A model generated the notes under the pieces. That model was not told the origin of the DNA, searched no databases, and worked only from the letters and a program-made list of their open reading frames with translations. The position numbers were made by a program, and so were the translations under genes. A DNA stretch of 64,000 bases from Enterococcus_D entomosocium. GTDB lineage: Bacteria; Bacillota; Bacilli; Lactobacillales; Enterococcaceae. The DNA lies in NCBI RefSeq assembly GCF_030441895.1, contig NZ_JARJAS010000021.1. The stretch is one strand, 5' to 3'. Every line of letters begins with the position of its first letter. Position 1 is the first letter of the stretch. Below, in pieces: positions 17,519-25,240 of the stretch.

Positions 17519-17747
17519 TGTGATGACCTTCTTTCTTTTTATTTTCAAAGTTACCCTTCAAGATGAAAACAATAAATAATACTGCTTTCACGAAAGAGAA
17601 ACTGTGATTTACTGTATCCAGAGGAACCTCTTTTGCTAACAATAACTGGAAAATAAACGGAACAACTATTGGCGAGATTATGACGTATATACAATATACG
17701 AAATATGCGAAAATTAAGTTATTTACGAGATTTGCTGTTTTTTTCAT
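17499..17747 (-). CDS. Small two-TM protein, candidate immunity protein
   Basis: An 82-residue protein with two hydrophobic segments (about 9-36 and 52-65) and a basic, hydrophilic tail. AGGTGG lies seven bases before the ATG. It sits between the membrane-anchored 317-residue protein and the two secreted paralogues, and its end overlaps the start of the first of them. Small two-TM proteins encoded beside secreted antimicrobial proteins commonly confer immunity. The same pairing (secreted beta-protein plus two-TM protein) recurs at 20273-21146. There is no sequence motif that proves this. Confidence 0.65.
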   Translation of the reverse strand: MKKTANLVNNLIFAYFVYCIYVIISPIVVPFIFQLLLAKEVPLDTVNHSFSFVKAVLFIVFILKGNFENKKKEGHHNEKSTI

Positions 17748-17757
17748 ATTTTTCCAC

Positions 17758-18711
17758 CTACTTACTATTTTTTATGAGTACAGGATTTGAGAAATCAATT
17801 TCAGTAATAGAATATATCCCATCGTCCATTTGATATGGCGACAGAACATCAACTAATTGAAAAATACTGTTTTCTTTTTTTGTGACGGGAATTTTAATCG
17901 GAATCCTATACAATTTATTATCAGAGATTTCATACACGGTGTTTGGAGGCAGTTCATTTTTTTCTATGAGAGAGCCATTTACAAAGGGAAGAATTGAGTG
18001 TCTGCTGTTCTCATTACTAGTTTGTCCCAAAAGAAGCTCCACACTGTCATTAGATCTTTTTTCAAGTTCGAGGATCGCTTCATTTGAAGATTGAACATTT
18101 ACCATTGAAATTCTGGCGTTGTAATCGTTCGTATCATTATCATTAAGAAATTTAATGGACTGAGGATAGGTACTGTTGTTAGTCAAATTGAATCTTAGTC
18201 CCATAACTGAGTATTCTAAACTTCTTTCTAAGGTCATCGAGTCGTTCGATTTCGGATATTTAAAAAGTAAAATCATTAGTTCGTTTCCCTCAGAAATATT
18301 GTCTATTGAAAGGTCTATATTTATTTTCTGTTTATTGGTCAATGAAAATATGTTTGCCGAAGTAACTTCTTCTCCATTAACTTCATAGGGAATTTCATGC
18401 AAGTCCTTTAATATGTTTAAGTAATAAAGGTATTGTCCCTCCATATCTTGGATAATTTCAAGATCCCCTGAAAATGAAGATGAGCCACTTTGGTTTATTT
18501 GTGTACCTACATCAACTATCTGACCATTACTATCACGTAATCCATAACTTATGGTGTTTTCGAAAACAATAGTTTGAGTTTCTTCGGACTTAGGATTAGT
18601 TAATAAGAGGCCGGGCAAAACTAAAAAAATAATTATGGATAATGCAACTGTTGAAAGTATGGCAAATAATAATGGTGTTTTTTTATTTTTAAATATTCTC
18701 TTTCTCATCAT
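17758..18711 (-). CDS. Membrane-anchored extracellular protein of unknown function
   Basis: A 317-residue protein with a basic start, one transmembrane helix (about 15-38) and a large extracellular part rich in Ser, Asn, Ile and beta-strand patterns. It has no cysteine cluster and no recognised enzyme motif. AAGGAG lies six bases before the first ATG. It is the first gene of a minus-strand operon ending at 16606 and lies 66 bases downstream of the three-site GTTTAC operator. It could be a surface receptor, an activator or an assembly factor for the secreted proteins downstream. It does not resemble the large multi-helix partner of lactococcin 972. Confidence 0.7.
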   Translation of the reverse strand: MMRKRIFKNKKTPLLFAILSTVALSIIIFLVLPGLLLTNPKSEETQTIVFENTISYGLRDSNGQIVDVGTQINQSGSSSFSGDLEIIQDMEGQYLYYLNILKDLHEIPYEVNGEEVTSANIFSLTNKQKINIDLSIDNISEGNELMILLFKYPKSNDSMTLERSLEYSVMGLRFNLTNNSTYPQSIKFLNDNDTNDYNARISMVNVQSSNEAILELEKRSNDSVELLLGQTSNENSRHSILPFVNGSLIEKNELPPNTVYEISDNKLYRIPIKIPVTKKENSIFQLVDVLSPYQMDDGIYSITEIDFSNPVLIKNSK

Positions 18712-18776
18712 TCACACTCCTTTTCCATTTACATTTTCATAATGACACATATCTATTTACTTTAAAGGACTAATCT

Positions 18777-18831
18777 GTTTACATTTCAGGTTTACGAAGG
18801 GATGTAAACCTGAAATTTACGTAGTGTAAAT
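18777..18831 (-). promoter_or_regulatory. Three-site GTTTAC operator upstream of the minus-strand operon
   Basis: GTTTAC at 18777 and 18790 and its inverse GTAAAC at 18804 are spaced 13 and 14 bases apart (a related GTAAAT is at 18826). The inner part also forms the hairpin TTTCAGGTTTAC / GTAAACCTGAAA. The reverse complement of 20171-20203 has the same three words with the same 13 and 14 spacing. Relative to the downstream secreted-protein genes both operators point the same way and lie 66-70 bases before the start codon. It also sits 91 bases before the plus-strand gene at 18900 and could control both. Confidence 0.7.
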
Positions 18832-18841
18832 AGAACGATAC

Positions 18842-18870
18842 TTATAAATACCATTATTACAATGTATACT
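18842..18870 (+). promoter_or_regulatory. Candidate promoter of the DUF5626-like gene
   Basis: TTATAA (18842) and TATACT (18865) are spaced by 17 bases; the -35 is weak. A start site about 30 bases before ATG 18900 would result. Confidence 0.4.
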
Positions 18871-18899
18871 AAGAGAAAAATTTAGAATAGGAGAACGAA

Positions 18900-19352
18900 A
18901 TGAAAAAAATATTTACGTTATTTATATTAGGAGTAGGTATTCTTTTTTTTCCAGCAACGGGACTTGCGCACGAAAATGAGGAGTTAGTATTTGACCTTGA
19001 TTCAACAACTATTAGAAGCGAGTCATCGTATATAGATGACTCGGGAGAAACTATTGAACTAATGATTGAAAATATTTCATCCGGTACTAGGGTAGGTAAA
19101 GGGACATACAAAGTCTCGAAAAAAAGCACGGGTAATTGGTTAGTATCGTACAATGTGACTGTCAACTAGAACAAACAATTTACAGCTGCAACTAATTTAA
19201 ATATGACCACTTATCAAGGGAGTATTACTTCAAGTTCTTTGAGTAGCAATTCATCAAGAGCTATCTGTAACTTCAAACACAAGATTGGAACAATGACTTC
19301 TAATGCGAGCGTGACGACGACTATTTCAAATGGTAAACTGGTTGTAAAATAA
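18900..19352 (+). pseudogene. DUF5626-like secreted protein interrupted by an in-frame TAG
   Basis: ATG 18900 has AGGAG upstream and opens a signal peptide (about 1-23) and a FDLDSTT...GETIELMIENI section. After residue 89 there is a TAG (19167-19169), yet the same frame continues without shift for 60 more codons to TAA 19350, ending SNGKLVVK. The pieces together (about 150 residues) fit the DUF5626 pattern as I recall it: FDL, a GTYKVS core, a Ser-rich strand and a terminal ISNGKLVV. So one nonsense change separates it from an intact gene. The truncated product lacks the conserved C-terminus and is probably inactive, unless the TAG is suppressed or a sequencing error. Confidence 0.7.
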
Positions 19353-19368
19353 TAAGTAGGTGTATTTA

Positions 19369-19884
19369 ATGATGGAACTCGGGGAAAAACTTAAGTCACA
19401 TCGGGAAAACAAAGGATTCTCACAAGTGTTTGTAGCTGAAAAGCTTAATGTTTCAAGACAATCTATTTCAAAATGGGAAAATGACCGAGGCTACCCTGAC
19501 TACGACAACTTAATTCTACTGAGCCAACTTTATGAAGTTTCTATTGGAGAGCTACTCGATGAGAATGAAAAGTTGAAGAAAAAAATTGAACATAATAATG
19601 AAGATATTGCCAGCAAGAAACAGAAGCTCCAACTTTTACGAAATACGCTGGGAAAAGATGAAAGTCTGGTTTTAATTGGTCTTTCAGCGCTAGCATCGTT
19701 CATATTTCCATTGGGCATTATTGTGTGTATGTTCGTATTTGTCAGAAATAAGCGCTGTAATTCATACTATAAATTAATTTGGCTTATCAGCATTTTAGCA
19801 CTGGCGTTAAATTTATATGCTGGATACGGACACTTAGCAAATTATATGGGGTGGGGATCAGTTTCGATCGAACAGATTGAATAA
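19369..19884 (+). CDS. XRE-family regulator tethered to the membrane
   Basis: A 171-residue protein starting at ATG 19369 (AAGTAGGTG seven bases upstream; GTG 19360 is less likely). Residues 3-58 are a standard Cro/CI helix-turn-helix with VAEKLNVSRQSISKWENDRG, followed by a coiled-coil linker and two or three transmembrane helices (about 107-165). Such membrane-bound XRE proteins sense envelope or peptide signals. It is the only DNA-binding protein in the 16.6-21.1 kb island and is therefore the best candidate to bind the shared GTTTAC operators. It follows the interrupted DUF5626-like gene by 16 bases and precedes two small genes. Confidence 0.82.
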   Translation: MMELGEKLKSHRENKGFSQVFVAEKLNVSRQSISKWENDRGYPDYDNLILLSQLYEVSIGELLDENEKLKKKIEHNNEDIASKKQKLQLLRNTLGKDESLVLIGLSALASFIFPLGIIVCMFVFVRNKRCNSYYKLIWLISILALALNLYAGYGHLANYMGWGSVSIEQIE

Positions 19885-19907
19885 CGTCAAAATCAGTAGG
19901 AGTAAGA

Positions 19908-20102
19908 ATGAAAAAACGAAATTTACTTACTGTTTGTAATGAAAGAAGAAGCGTCAATCAGCAAAAATTAAACTATGCGGAAGAATTTCTGCTATTTAGG
20001 GGTAAAATTCAGGAAGAACTGTATTCTGATAAAATATTTCTGACACTGATTGATAAAGAAAAGGGATTAGTTCAAGAAAGAAATAAACTATTAAATGAGT
20101 AG
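19908..20102 (+). CDS. Hypothetical 64-residue protein
   Basis: A small charged, probably helical cytoplasmic protein with AGTAGGAG well placed before ATG 19908. It follows the membrane-tethered XRE regulator by 23 bases, probably on the same transcript. No family was recognised. There is no signal peptide or membrane helix. A role as a small regulator partner is possible but not shown. Confidence 0.55.
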   Translation: MKKRNLLTVCNERRSVNQQKLNYAEEFLLFRGKIQEELYSDKIFLTLIDKEKGLVQERNKLLNE

Positions 20103-20159
20103 TACCATTCTATGGTGAAGACAATTTTAATTCTGAAGGTGTAATAGTAACTACTAAAA

Positions 20160-20203
20160 GTAAACTTTTCGTTTACCTTTAGTAGTAAACCGATGATGTA
20201 AAC
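20160..20203 (+). promoter_or_regulatory. Three-site GTTTAC operator upstream of the secreted-protein gene
   Basis: GTTTAC at 20171 and GTAAAC at 20185 and 20198 are spaced 14 and 13 bases, the exact mirror of the operator at 18777; a fourth word GTAAAC is at 20160. ACTACTAAA and TTTAGTAGT extend the inner pair into a hairpin (20150-20186). The last word lies 70 bases before ATG 20273. Possible -10 elements GATACT (20237) and TATAAA (20248) follow. Confidence 0.7.
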
Positions 20204-20272
20204 TTCTCGTTTCTTTCATTTTTTTCATATTTCAAGGATACTTAGTGTATAAAAAATGAAAGAGGGATCAAA

Positions 20273-20920
20273 ATGAAAAAATCTATCGTAACAACTATGT
20301 TAACAGCAATAGTTGCAACCACTGTATTTACAGCTTTTGGTGGTGCAGTAACTTATGCTAAAGCAGAAACAATGGAAGAAACTAATGAACTTATTCTTCC
20401 TGACGAAAATGCACCAATTTTTTCGGACGAAGGAGCAGAGTACTTAAACGTTCCTGAAATTAATCTTGATAATGATACAAACTTGTACTCGGAAGGCATA
20501 CAAGTAAATACTAGAGTAGCTCAATATAGAATGTGGAGAATTGAATCGAAAACATCAGCTGGTACATCTTATGGCGCATGGAGAAATGGACCATCTGGAA
20601 AGGGAAAAGCAACATTGTCAGCCACTAACTCAAATACTTCTAGTAGATCTGTTTCGTCTTCGATTTCAGGTAGTTATCCAATTGGTGCCGATAAAATCGG
20701 AGCATCGTTGGGAATTACAATTGGGCAATCAAAGACTTACGGAGTATCTTATTCTATAAATATCCCCGCAGGTAAAAGACAACAAATAATTTTTAGACCA
20801 GTGTACAAATCTACAAAAGTAGTACAGCGTGAGTATATAAGTGGAGTCAAAACAAAGACAGCTAGAACCGCTACTGTAAAAACCTTTAGTCATTGGGATT
20901 ACTCATTTAAAAACCTATAA
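20273..20920 (+). CDS. Secreted prepro-protein with an aerolysin-like beta pattern
   Basis: A 215-residue precursor with a signal peptide (about 1-31, ending AKA) and a strongly acidic section (32-80) ending at VNTRVAQ, where cleavage would release a basic mature part. The mature part has alternating Ser/Thr strands (SATNSNTSSRSVSSSISG), a glycine-rich turn (IGASLGITIGQS) and SINIPAGKRQQIIFRPVY. This order (strand, amphipathic hairpin, strand, PAGK turn) is that of the insertion region of aerolysin/ETX-MTX2-type pore formers and of related Bacillus secreted proteins. The similarity is by pattern, not proven homology. RBS AGAGGGATC precedes the ATG. A two-TM gene follows directly. Confidence 0.7.
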   Translation: MKKSIVTTMLTAIVATTVFTAFGGAVTYAKAETMEETNELILPDENAPIFSDEGAEYLNVPEINLDNDTNLYSEGIQVNTRVAQYRMWRIESKTSAGTSYGAWRNGPSGKGKATLSATNSNTSSRSVSSSISGSYPIGADKIGASLGITIGQSKTYGVSYSINIPAGKRQQIIFRPVYKSTKVVQREYISGVKTKTARTATVKTFSHWDYSFKNL

Positions 20921-20930
20921 GGAGAAAAAG

Positions 20931-21146
20931 ATGGAGAAACAATACATTTATAGTTTATTTATCGGATTCATTTTATTATTTCAATTACAATTGATCAGTT
21001 ACTGTAACTATCTTTTGGTTAAACAAGGTACAATCAATGGTGTTTTAGATCCTTATTTATTACTAAAAACGCCATTAGTCGTTATCCCCGTCTTGTTTAT
21101 TTTATATTGTGCATACGGCATTTATAAAACGATTAAGAAACGATAA
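20931..21146 (+). CDS. Small two-TM protein, candidate immunity partner
   Basis: The 71-residue protein has two hydrophobic helices (about 6-30 and 45-64) and a lysine-rich end. AAGGAGAAAAAG lies just before the ATG, and the gap to the upstream secreted-protein gene is only 10 bases, so they are co-expressed. The pair mirrors the two-TM plus secreted-protein arrangement at 17045-17747. Immunity or a processing-helper role is inferred from context only. Confidence 0.65.
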   Translation: MEKQYIYSLFIGFILLFQLQLISYCNYLLVKQGTINGVLDPYLLLKTPLVVIPVLFILYCAYGIYKTIKKR

Positions 21147-21240
21147 AAAATTAGTGCGCGTGTTAATTCTTCCCCAAATTAACATAATCTCGATATGGAT
21201 TTCTAAATTAAGAAAAAACTATAAAAATGTGGTCACCATT

Positions 21241-21272
21241 AAAATCACTCAAAAATGATTGAGTGATTTTTT
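21241..21272 (+). terminator. Intrinsic terminator
   Basis: AAAATCACTC pairs with GAGTGATTTT (10 bp) and runs into T residues. It ends the transcript of the secreted-protein and two-TM genes. Confidence 0.8.
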
Positions 21273-21288
21273 CAGTTTTCATTATATG

Positions 21289-21426
21289 GAGTGTTCAGAA
21301 AATGACGATTTCCTGAACACTCTTTTTAAATGCCATAATTGAAATTTATTGCTCTATTCTTGTGTACATAAACTCGTAACTAAATCATTGTTCAATTAAA
21401 AATTAGATTTATGATTATTAGGACAA
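21289..21426 (+). repeat. Dispersed intergenic repeat, copy B, beginning with a terminator
   Basis: GAGTGTTCAGAAAA pairs with TTTCCTGAACACTC and five T follow; the next ~100 bases parallel copy A at 16299-16436. The two copies are in the same orientation and flank the secreted-protein island. Confidence 0.8.
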
Positions 21427-22070
21427 TTAATATAAAGGGACAGAAACATTAAAAATCAGTAATCAAATGGAATGAGATATGAGTGAAACAAGAGGACACT
21501 TTCTACAGTTTTAATAGTCAGACTACTCATTAGTATCAAAAGAAAAAACGTTGATTCTCTCTCATTTTCGCATCAAAATTCTTCAGTAATTGACCTGAAG
21601 GAAAAACACTTTATTCTTGTACAATTTGCTTAAAGCAGTTAGACTTATCCGGCCCTAAAATTTAGAAGCTTCGTTCTAACTCTCTGAGCCCGATCATTCG
21701 TAATCGGGTATTTTTGTTCTGCAAATATTATTAATAAATATAAAACTGATTTATAGGAAAGCCGAAGACATTTTAAAAGTTTATTATCTTTATAATAACA
21801 ATTCGGAGCGTAAGGTAATGCCTCGCTAAAAAATAACTTATAATTCTTGAGAAGGAAAAACCAAAGAAATAAGCTAAACGAAAAAAAAAATTTAGACATA
21901 TATTAATTTTTGTATAAATAAAACACTTAATAACGTGGATTATTAAGTGTTCTCATTTTTTGTTTAAAAAACTATTCTCCTAACAAATGAATAGATTACT
22001 TACGTGGAAGGAGGCCTAAAGGGAAAAAATGGCTATTTGTCAATAAGGACTGATGAGTTGTGCAAAATCA
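21427..22070. other. Gene-free region with two further terminators
   Basis: Hairpins with T tails lie at 21689-21715 (CCCGAT/ATCGGG) and 21922-21962 (perfect 12-bp AACACTTAATAA/TTATTAAGTGTT). An 84-codon minus-strand ORF (21645-21899) has no good ribosome binding site and is not called. Confidence 0.5.
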
Positions 22071-22112
22071 AATCTGGGTCAGAATGAACCTCATTCTGGC
22101 TCAGATTTTTTG
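22071..22112. terminator. Bidirectional terminator next to the transposase
   Basis: AATCTGGGTCAGAATGA pairs with TCATTCTGGCTCAGATT (17 bp with wobble pairs, 3-base loop), with T runs outside. It lies directly after the transposase stop and could serve both strands. Confidence 0.8.
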
Positions 22113-23407
22113 TTATCTCACTTTGATTAATTGACTGATCAAAAAGATTCTAATTCTCATGTTCTCGAATGATTTAAATCTGTAGGATACTCGTTTCATT
22201 GTCTTTATGTGGGTATTCTTCGCTTCTATTTTTCCATTGGAATAAGGATAGATCATTGCGTTGGTGATGCCTTCTTCATAGGTCAGAAGGTTTTGAAGCT
22301 TCTCCCGAAAGCTGTCATCTAACGTTTCGGGAAGTTCTGTCAATAAGGAGAAAAATAAGTCAGGGTCTTTGTCTCGAAAGGCTTCAACTAATTCATGAAA
22401 AAAGGGATACGCCTCCTTCAGGGGCGTAGAAAACTCAAGCAATCGATCAATCATCATTGCTTCAGTAAGAAATGGGTATTTTGGTGCTCGGAAACTTTTC
22501 CATGTTTTGTATTCATAATGGTTGATGTTTGCACGATTTTTTAGCAAAAAGCGCCAGTTCTTTTTCAGTTTTTCTGCCTGGCTTTTCTGTCCGGCTTTAC
22601 GAAGTTCATTCATTTCACGGATACGCAACTCATTGAACGCTTGATTCATGTGTTTGACAATATGAAACCGATCAATCACTACTTTCGCATTTGGCAGAAC
22701 ACGTTTGGTGAGCTGGAAGTAGGCGGCGTTCATGTCTGTCACCAAGAATTCTACTTCTTCTGGATTGGTACAACCTAAGAAATAGCTTGTTAATCGAGGT
22801 AATTTACGCGTAGGCAAAACATCTATTAATTTTCCTGTTTCGCCATCTGCGCAAATAAAGCTCATTTTATCTTCTATGGAAGCATGCGAACGAAATTCAT
22901 CAACCATCAATACTCTGGGGAGAATCTTCTTAGATTGCTTTGGTAAATAGCTTTTAAACTCTTTCAATGTACGAATAACGGTGGTCAAAGATACCTGACA
23001 GCTTTTCGTAATAAAAGATAAAGATACTTTTTCAGTCAGTAAAGAAGCAATTTTATATCTAACATGATTTGCGATTGAATGTCTGGGTTGGACAAAATAA
23101 CTTTGAGCAGTCCAATGGGTTCGGCAGTTTTACAGGTATAGCGCTGCTTTTTTAGGCGCATAACCAAAGGCATATGATTGTATTGTTCAAAACGGACAAT
23201 CGTTTCCTTCTTCCCATTTTTCACTATAATTGTTTTCCCGTTTCCATCTACCACAGTAGAACCACAACTTCTACAAGCACGAGGAGTAGGCGAGAGAACA
23301 GCATCGACGACCAACGTCTTTTTCTTCTGAAGGGTCTCGTAAGAGATCTCTGTAATCATCAAATCTTTCTCTGTTATTCTCAACATTTTTTTGATAGAAT
23401 CATTCAT
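22113..23407 (-). mobile_element. ISL3-family transposase, broken by one frameshift
   Basis: Two minus-strand reading frames, 23036-23407 (123 residues) and 22113-22988 (291 residues), are one ISL3-type transposase. The first holds the N-terminal zinc-binding part (CRSCGS, then YTCKT). The second holds the DDE-type catalytic core, with VLMVDEFRSH, LVTDMNAAY, the VVIDRFHIVKHMNQ segment and a C-terminal PYSNGKIEAKN. At about 23125-23130 the frame moves by one base: reading on in the other frame gives CRTHWTAQSYFVQP and joins the two parts without a stop. One base is therefore missing relative to the intact gene and the element should not move by itself. The ends are uncertain: GGACTGATGA at 22047 and its inverse at 23518 would give a 1.48-kb element. 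Confidence 0.88.
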
Positions 23408-23495
23408 ATAGCATATCGTCCTCTCAGTTGTTTATTTTGTGGTGATTTAATCATACTAGAGAACGATATGTTTTTTAATACCTAAAATGAAAATG

Positions 23496-23528
23496 GGGCT
23501 GAAGAATCAATTCTGATTCATCAGTCCC
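23496..23528. terminator. Hairpin at the right side of the IS
   Basis: GGGCTGAAGAATCA pairs with TGATTCATCAGTCCC with two mismatches. It lies upstream of the transposase on its strand and may block outside transcription or contain the IS end. Confidence 0.45.
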
Positions 23529-23641
23529 ATAAATTATAGAGCCAGAATTTTTTCTCTGTATTCTCCTGCTTTTTTTGAGAACAGAAACAACAAGCTTATT
23601 CCATGCACCCATTTTCTAAGAGTGAGTAATAAAGTAAATCA

Positions 23642-23682
23642 AGCCCATTATTGTTGCATGTGCAACAATAATGGGCTATTAT
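23642..23682 (+). promoter_or_regulatory. Promoter with a perfect 17-bp palindromic MarR operator
   Basis: AGCCCATTATTGTTGCA and its exact inverse, separated by TG, span 23642-23677. The core TTGTTGCATGTGCAACAA is of classical MarR operator type. The -35 TTGCAT (23654) and -10 TATTAT (23677) are 17 bases apart, so the operator fills the promoter. Autorepression by the MarR protein encoded at 23709 is the simple reading. Confidence 0.8.
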
Positions 23683-23708
23683 AGTGCTAGATAGGGAGGG
23701 GATAGTTC

Positions 23709-24161
23709 GTGGAGGATATCCTTCGTGAGATAGGATCAATCAGTAGAATGTTGGAATCAATTGCTAATATTGAATTTAAAGAGGTTCAACTCAGTAAAGG
23801 GCAATATATTTACTTAGTTCGTATATTTGAAAATGAAGGAATTATTCCTGAACGATTAGCCGAACGGATCAAAGTTGATCGCACGACTTTGTCCCGGGCG
23901 GTAAAAAAGTTAGAGGAAAATGGCTTCATTCTAAAAGAGTCAGACAAAGAAAATAAAAAAATCAAACACTTATACACAACCGCCAAAGGGAAACAAGCGG
24001 TTCAATTAATCATAAGAGAAAATAACTATTCAAATAAAGTAGCGATTCAACAGTTATCTGCTTTAGAAAGAAAAAATCTTGCGGAAATGCTGGCAAAAAT
24101 AAAATCTTCGGTAGAAGTTGATTGGGTCAACGTCAAGAATGGGATCAAAAGAGACTATTGA
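23709..24161 (+). CDS. MarR-family transcriptional regulator
   Basis: A 150-residue winged-helix protein starting at GTG 23709, with GGGAGGGG just upstream. The recognition helix is in IKVDRTTLSRAVKKLEENG (about residues 57-75) and the wing is around KENKKIKHLYTT. A palindromic operator overlaps its promoter, so it probably represses itself. The next intact gene, the B3/B4-domain protein at 24348, may be its target. Between them (24165-24330) is a short frame ending KGHEFVQIN that looks like the tail of a lost gene. Confidence 0.88.
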   Translation: MEDILREIGSISRMLESIANIEFKEVQLSKGQYIYLVRIFENEGIIPERLAERIKVDRTTLSRAVKKLEENGFILKESDKENKKIKHLYTTAKGKQAVQLIIRENNYSNKVAIQQLSALERKNLAEMLAKIKSSVEVDWVNVKNGIKRDY

Positions 24162-24347
24162 ACGAATAACGCAACTGGGGAGATTGGATCTGATTGAATG
24201 TACATTCATGCTACCTAGGGTAGGAAGCACAGGTAGCTGATATTTTGTTAAAAAGGATATAGCTCGGCTGGCTGCTGAAAAAACAGAGAGCCTGAAAAAT
24301 AAAGGACATGAATTTGTTCAAATAAACTAAGTAGGAGTGTAGAGAAA

Positions 24348-25058
24348 GTGAAGAAAATAATGATCGATCAAGAATTTTGGGCGCTATTTCCAGAAGCCCA
24401 AATCAACTGCCTTGTTGTAAAAAATATAAACAATGTTGCGGATGTTTCACAAGAGACGTTTTTTACTAACTTGCTAAAAAGTAGTAAAGAGCAAGCAAAG
24501 CGCTACTTAACGACCGACACCTTCAGTGAAAACCAGGTGATCCAAGATTGGCGAAGTGCTTTTCAGCAATTTAAAACGAAAAAAGGGGTACGCTCTTCCA
24601 TCGAAGCACTGTTGAAACGGGTGAATCAAGACAGAGAATTTTCTCCCATCAATCCTTTAGTAGATATTTATAATAGTATTTCCTTGAAATATGGTGTCCC
24701 TTTAGGCGGAGAAGACCTCGATACAATCGTTGGCGACCTTCATTTAGGCGTTGCAAAAGGCGGCGAATCCTTTTTCCCTTTAGGTGCAGATACTGATTCC
24801 CCAGCCTTGGAAAAGGAAGTCATTTACTATGATGAGAAAGGTGCAATCTGTCGATGCTTAAATTGGCGGGAAGCCCAACGTACGATGCTAACAGAAGAGA
24901 CCACCCATGCTGTTTTATTCATTGAATCGATCAATGAAACGCAACGGGCTCGGGCGAATGAAGCAATCAAAGAGTTAAGTCAGTTGGTTCAAGAGTATTT
25001 TAAAGTAGCAGGTAATGATTATGTGCTAAGTAAAGAAAGTCCTGAAATCATTTTGTAA
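24348..25058 (+). CDS. B3/B4 tRNA-binding-domain protein
   Basis: The 236-residue soluble protein has the fold signature of the B3/B4 domain of phenylalanyl-tRNA synthetase beta subunits, as stand-alone proteins in many Firmicutes. Typical segments are WRSAFQQFKTKKGVRSSIEALLKR (split here as two helices) and the later GEDLDTIVGDLHL and TTHAVLFIESI parts. Stand-alone members are thought to edit mischarged tRNA or amino acids, but their biological role is not settled. GTG 24348 has TAGGAG upstream; ATG 24360 is a possible alternative. It probably depends on the MarR promoter at 23642 or its own. Confidence 0.75.
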   Translation: MKKIMIDQEFWALFPEAQINCLVVKNINNVADVSQETFFTNLLKSSKEQAKRYLTTDTFSENQVIQDWRSAFQQFKTKKGVRSSIEALLKRVNQDREFSPINPLVDIYNSISLKYGVPLGGEDLDTIVGDLHLGVAKGGESFFPLGADTDSPALEKEVIYYDEKGAICRCLNWREAQRTMLTEETTHAVLFIESINETQRARANEAIKELSQLVQEYFKVAGNDYVLSKESPEIIL

Positions 25059-25156
25059 GGGCGAGCTTCTTGTCTATAGGATCAGGATGTACACGTACTT
25101 TTTCTCGATTTTGCATACCATTCTCTCATTTTGATTGATCGGTCATCGTGAAAATC

Positions 25157-25185
25157 TTGACCCAAATATTCGGATGTGCAATAAT
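25157..25185 (+). promoter_or_regulatory. Promoter of the P-type ATPase gene
   Basis: TTGACC (25157) and AATAAT (25180) are 17 bases apart. Transcripts would start near 25192 and carry a leader of about 120 bases that includes the hairpin at 25241. Confidence 0.55.
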
Positions 25186-25240
25186 TAGGTAGAATTTAAA
25201 TAATGACATTAGATTTGTTCGCCGGAATAAATCTTATTGA

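Noticed and set aside
21645..21899. 84-codon minus-strand ORF
   Set aside because: No ribosome binding site, crossed by a terminator hairpin, composition Phe/Leu-rich as expected for AT-rich noncoding DNA.
22113..23407. Programmed frameshift in the transposase
   Set aside because: ISL3-type elements normally use one ORF and no slippery heptamer with a downstream structure is seen at the junction.
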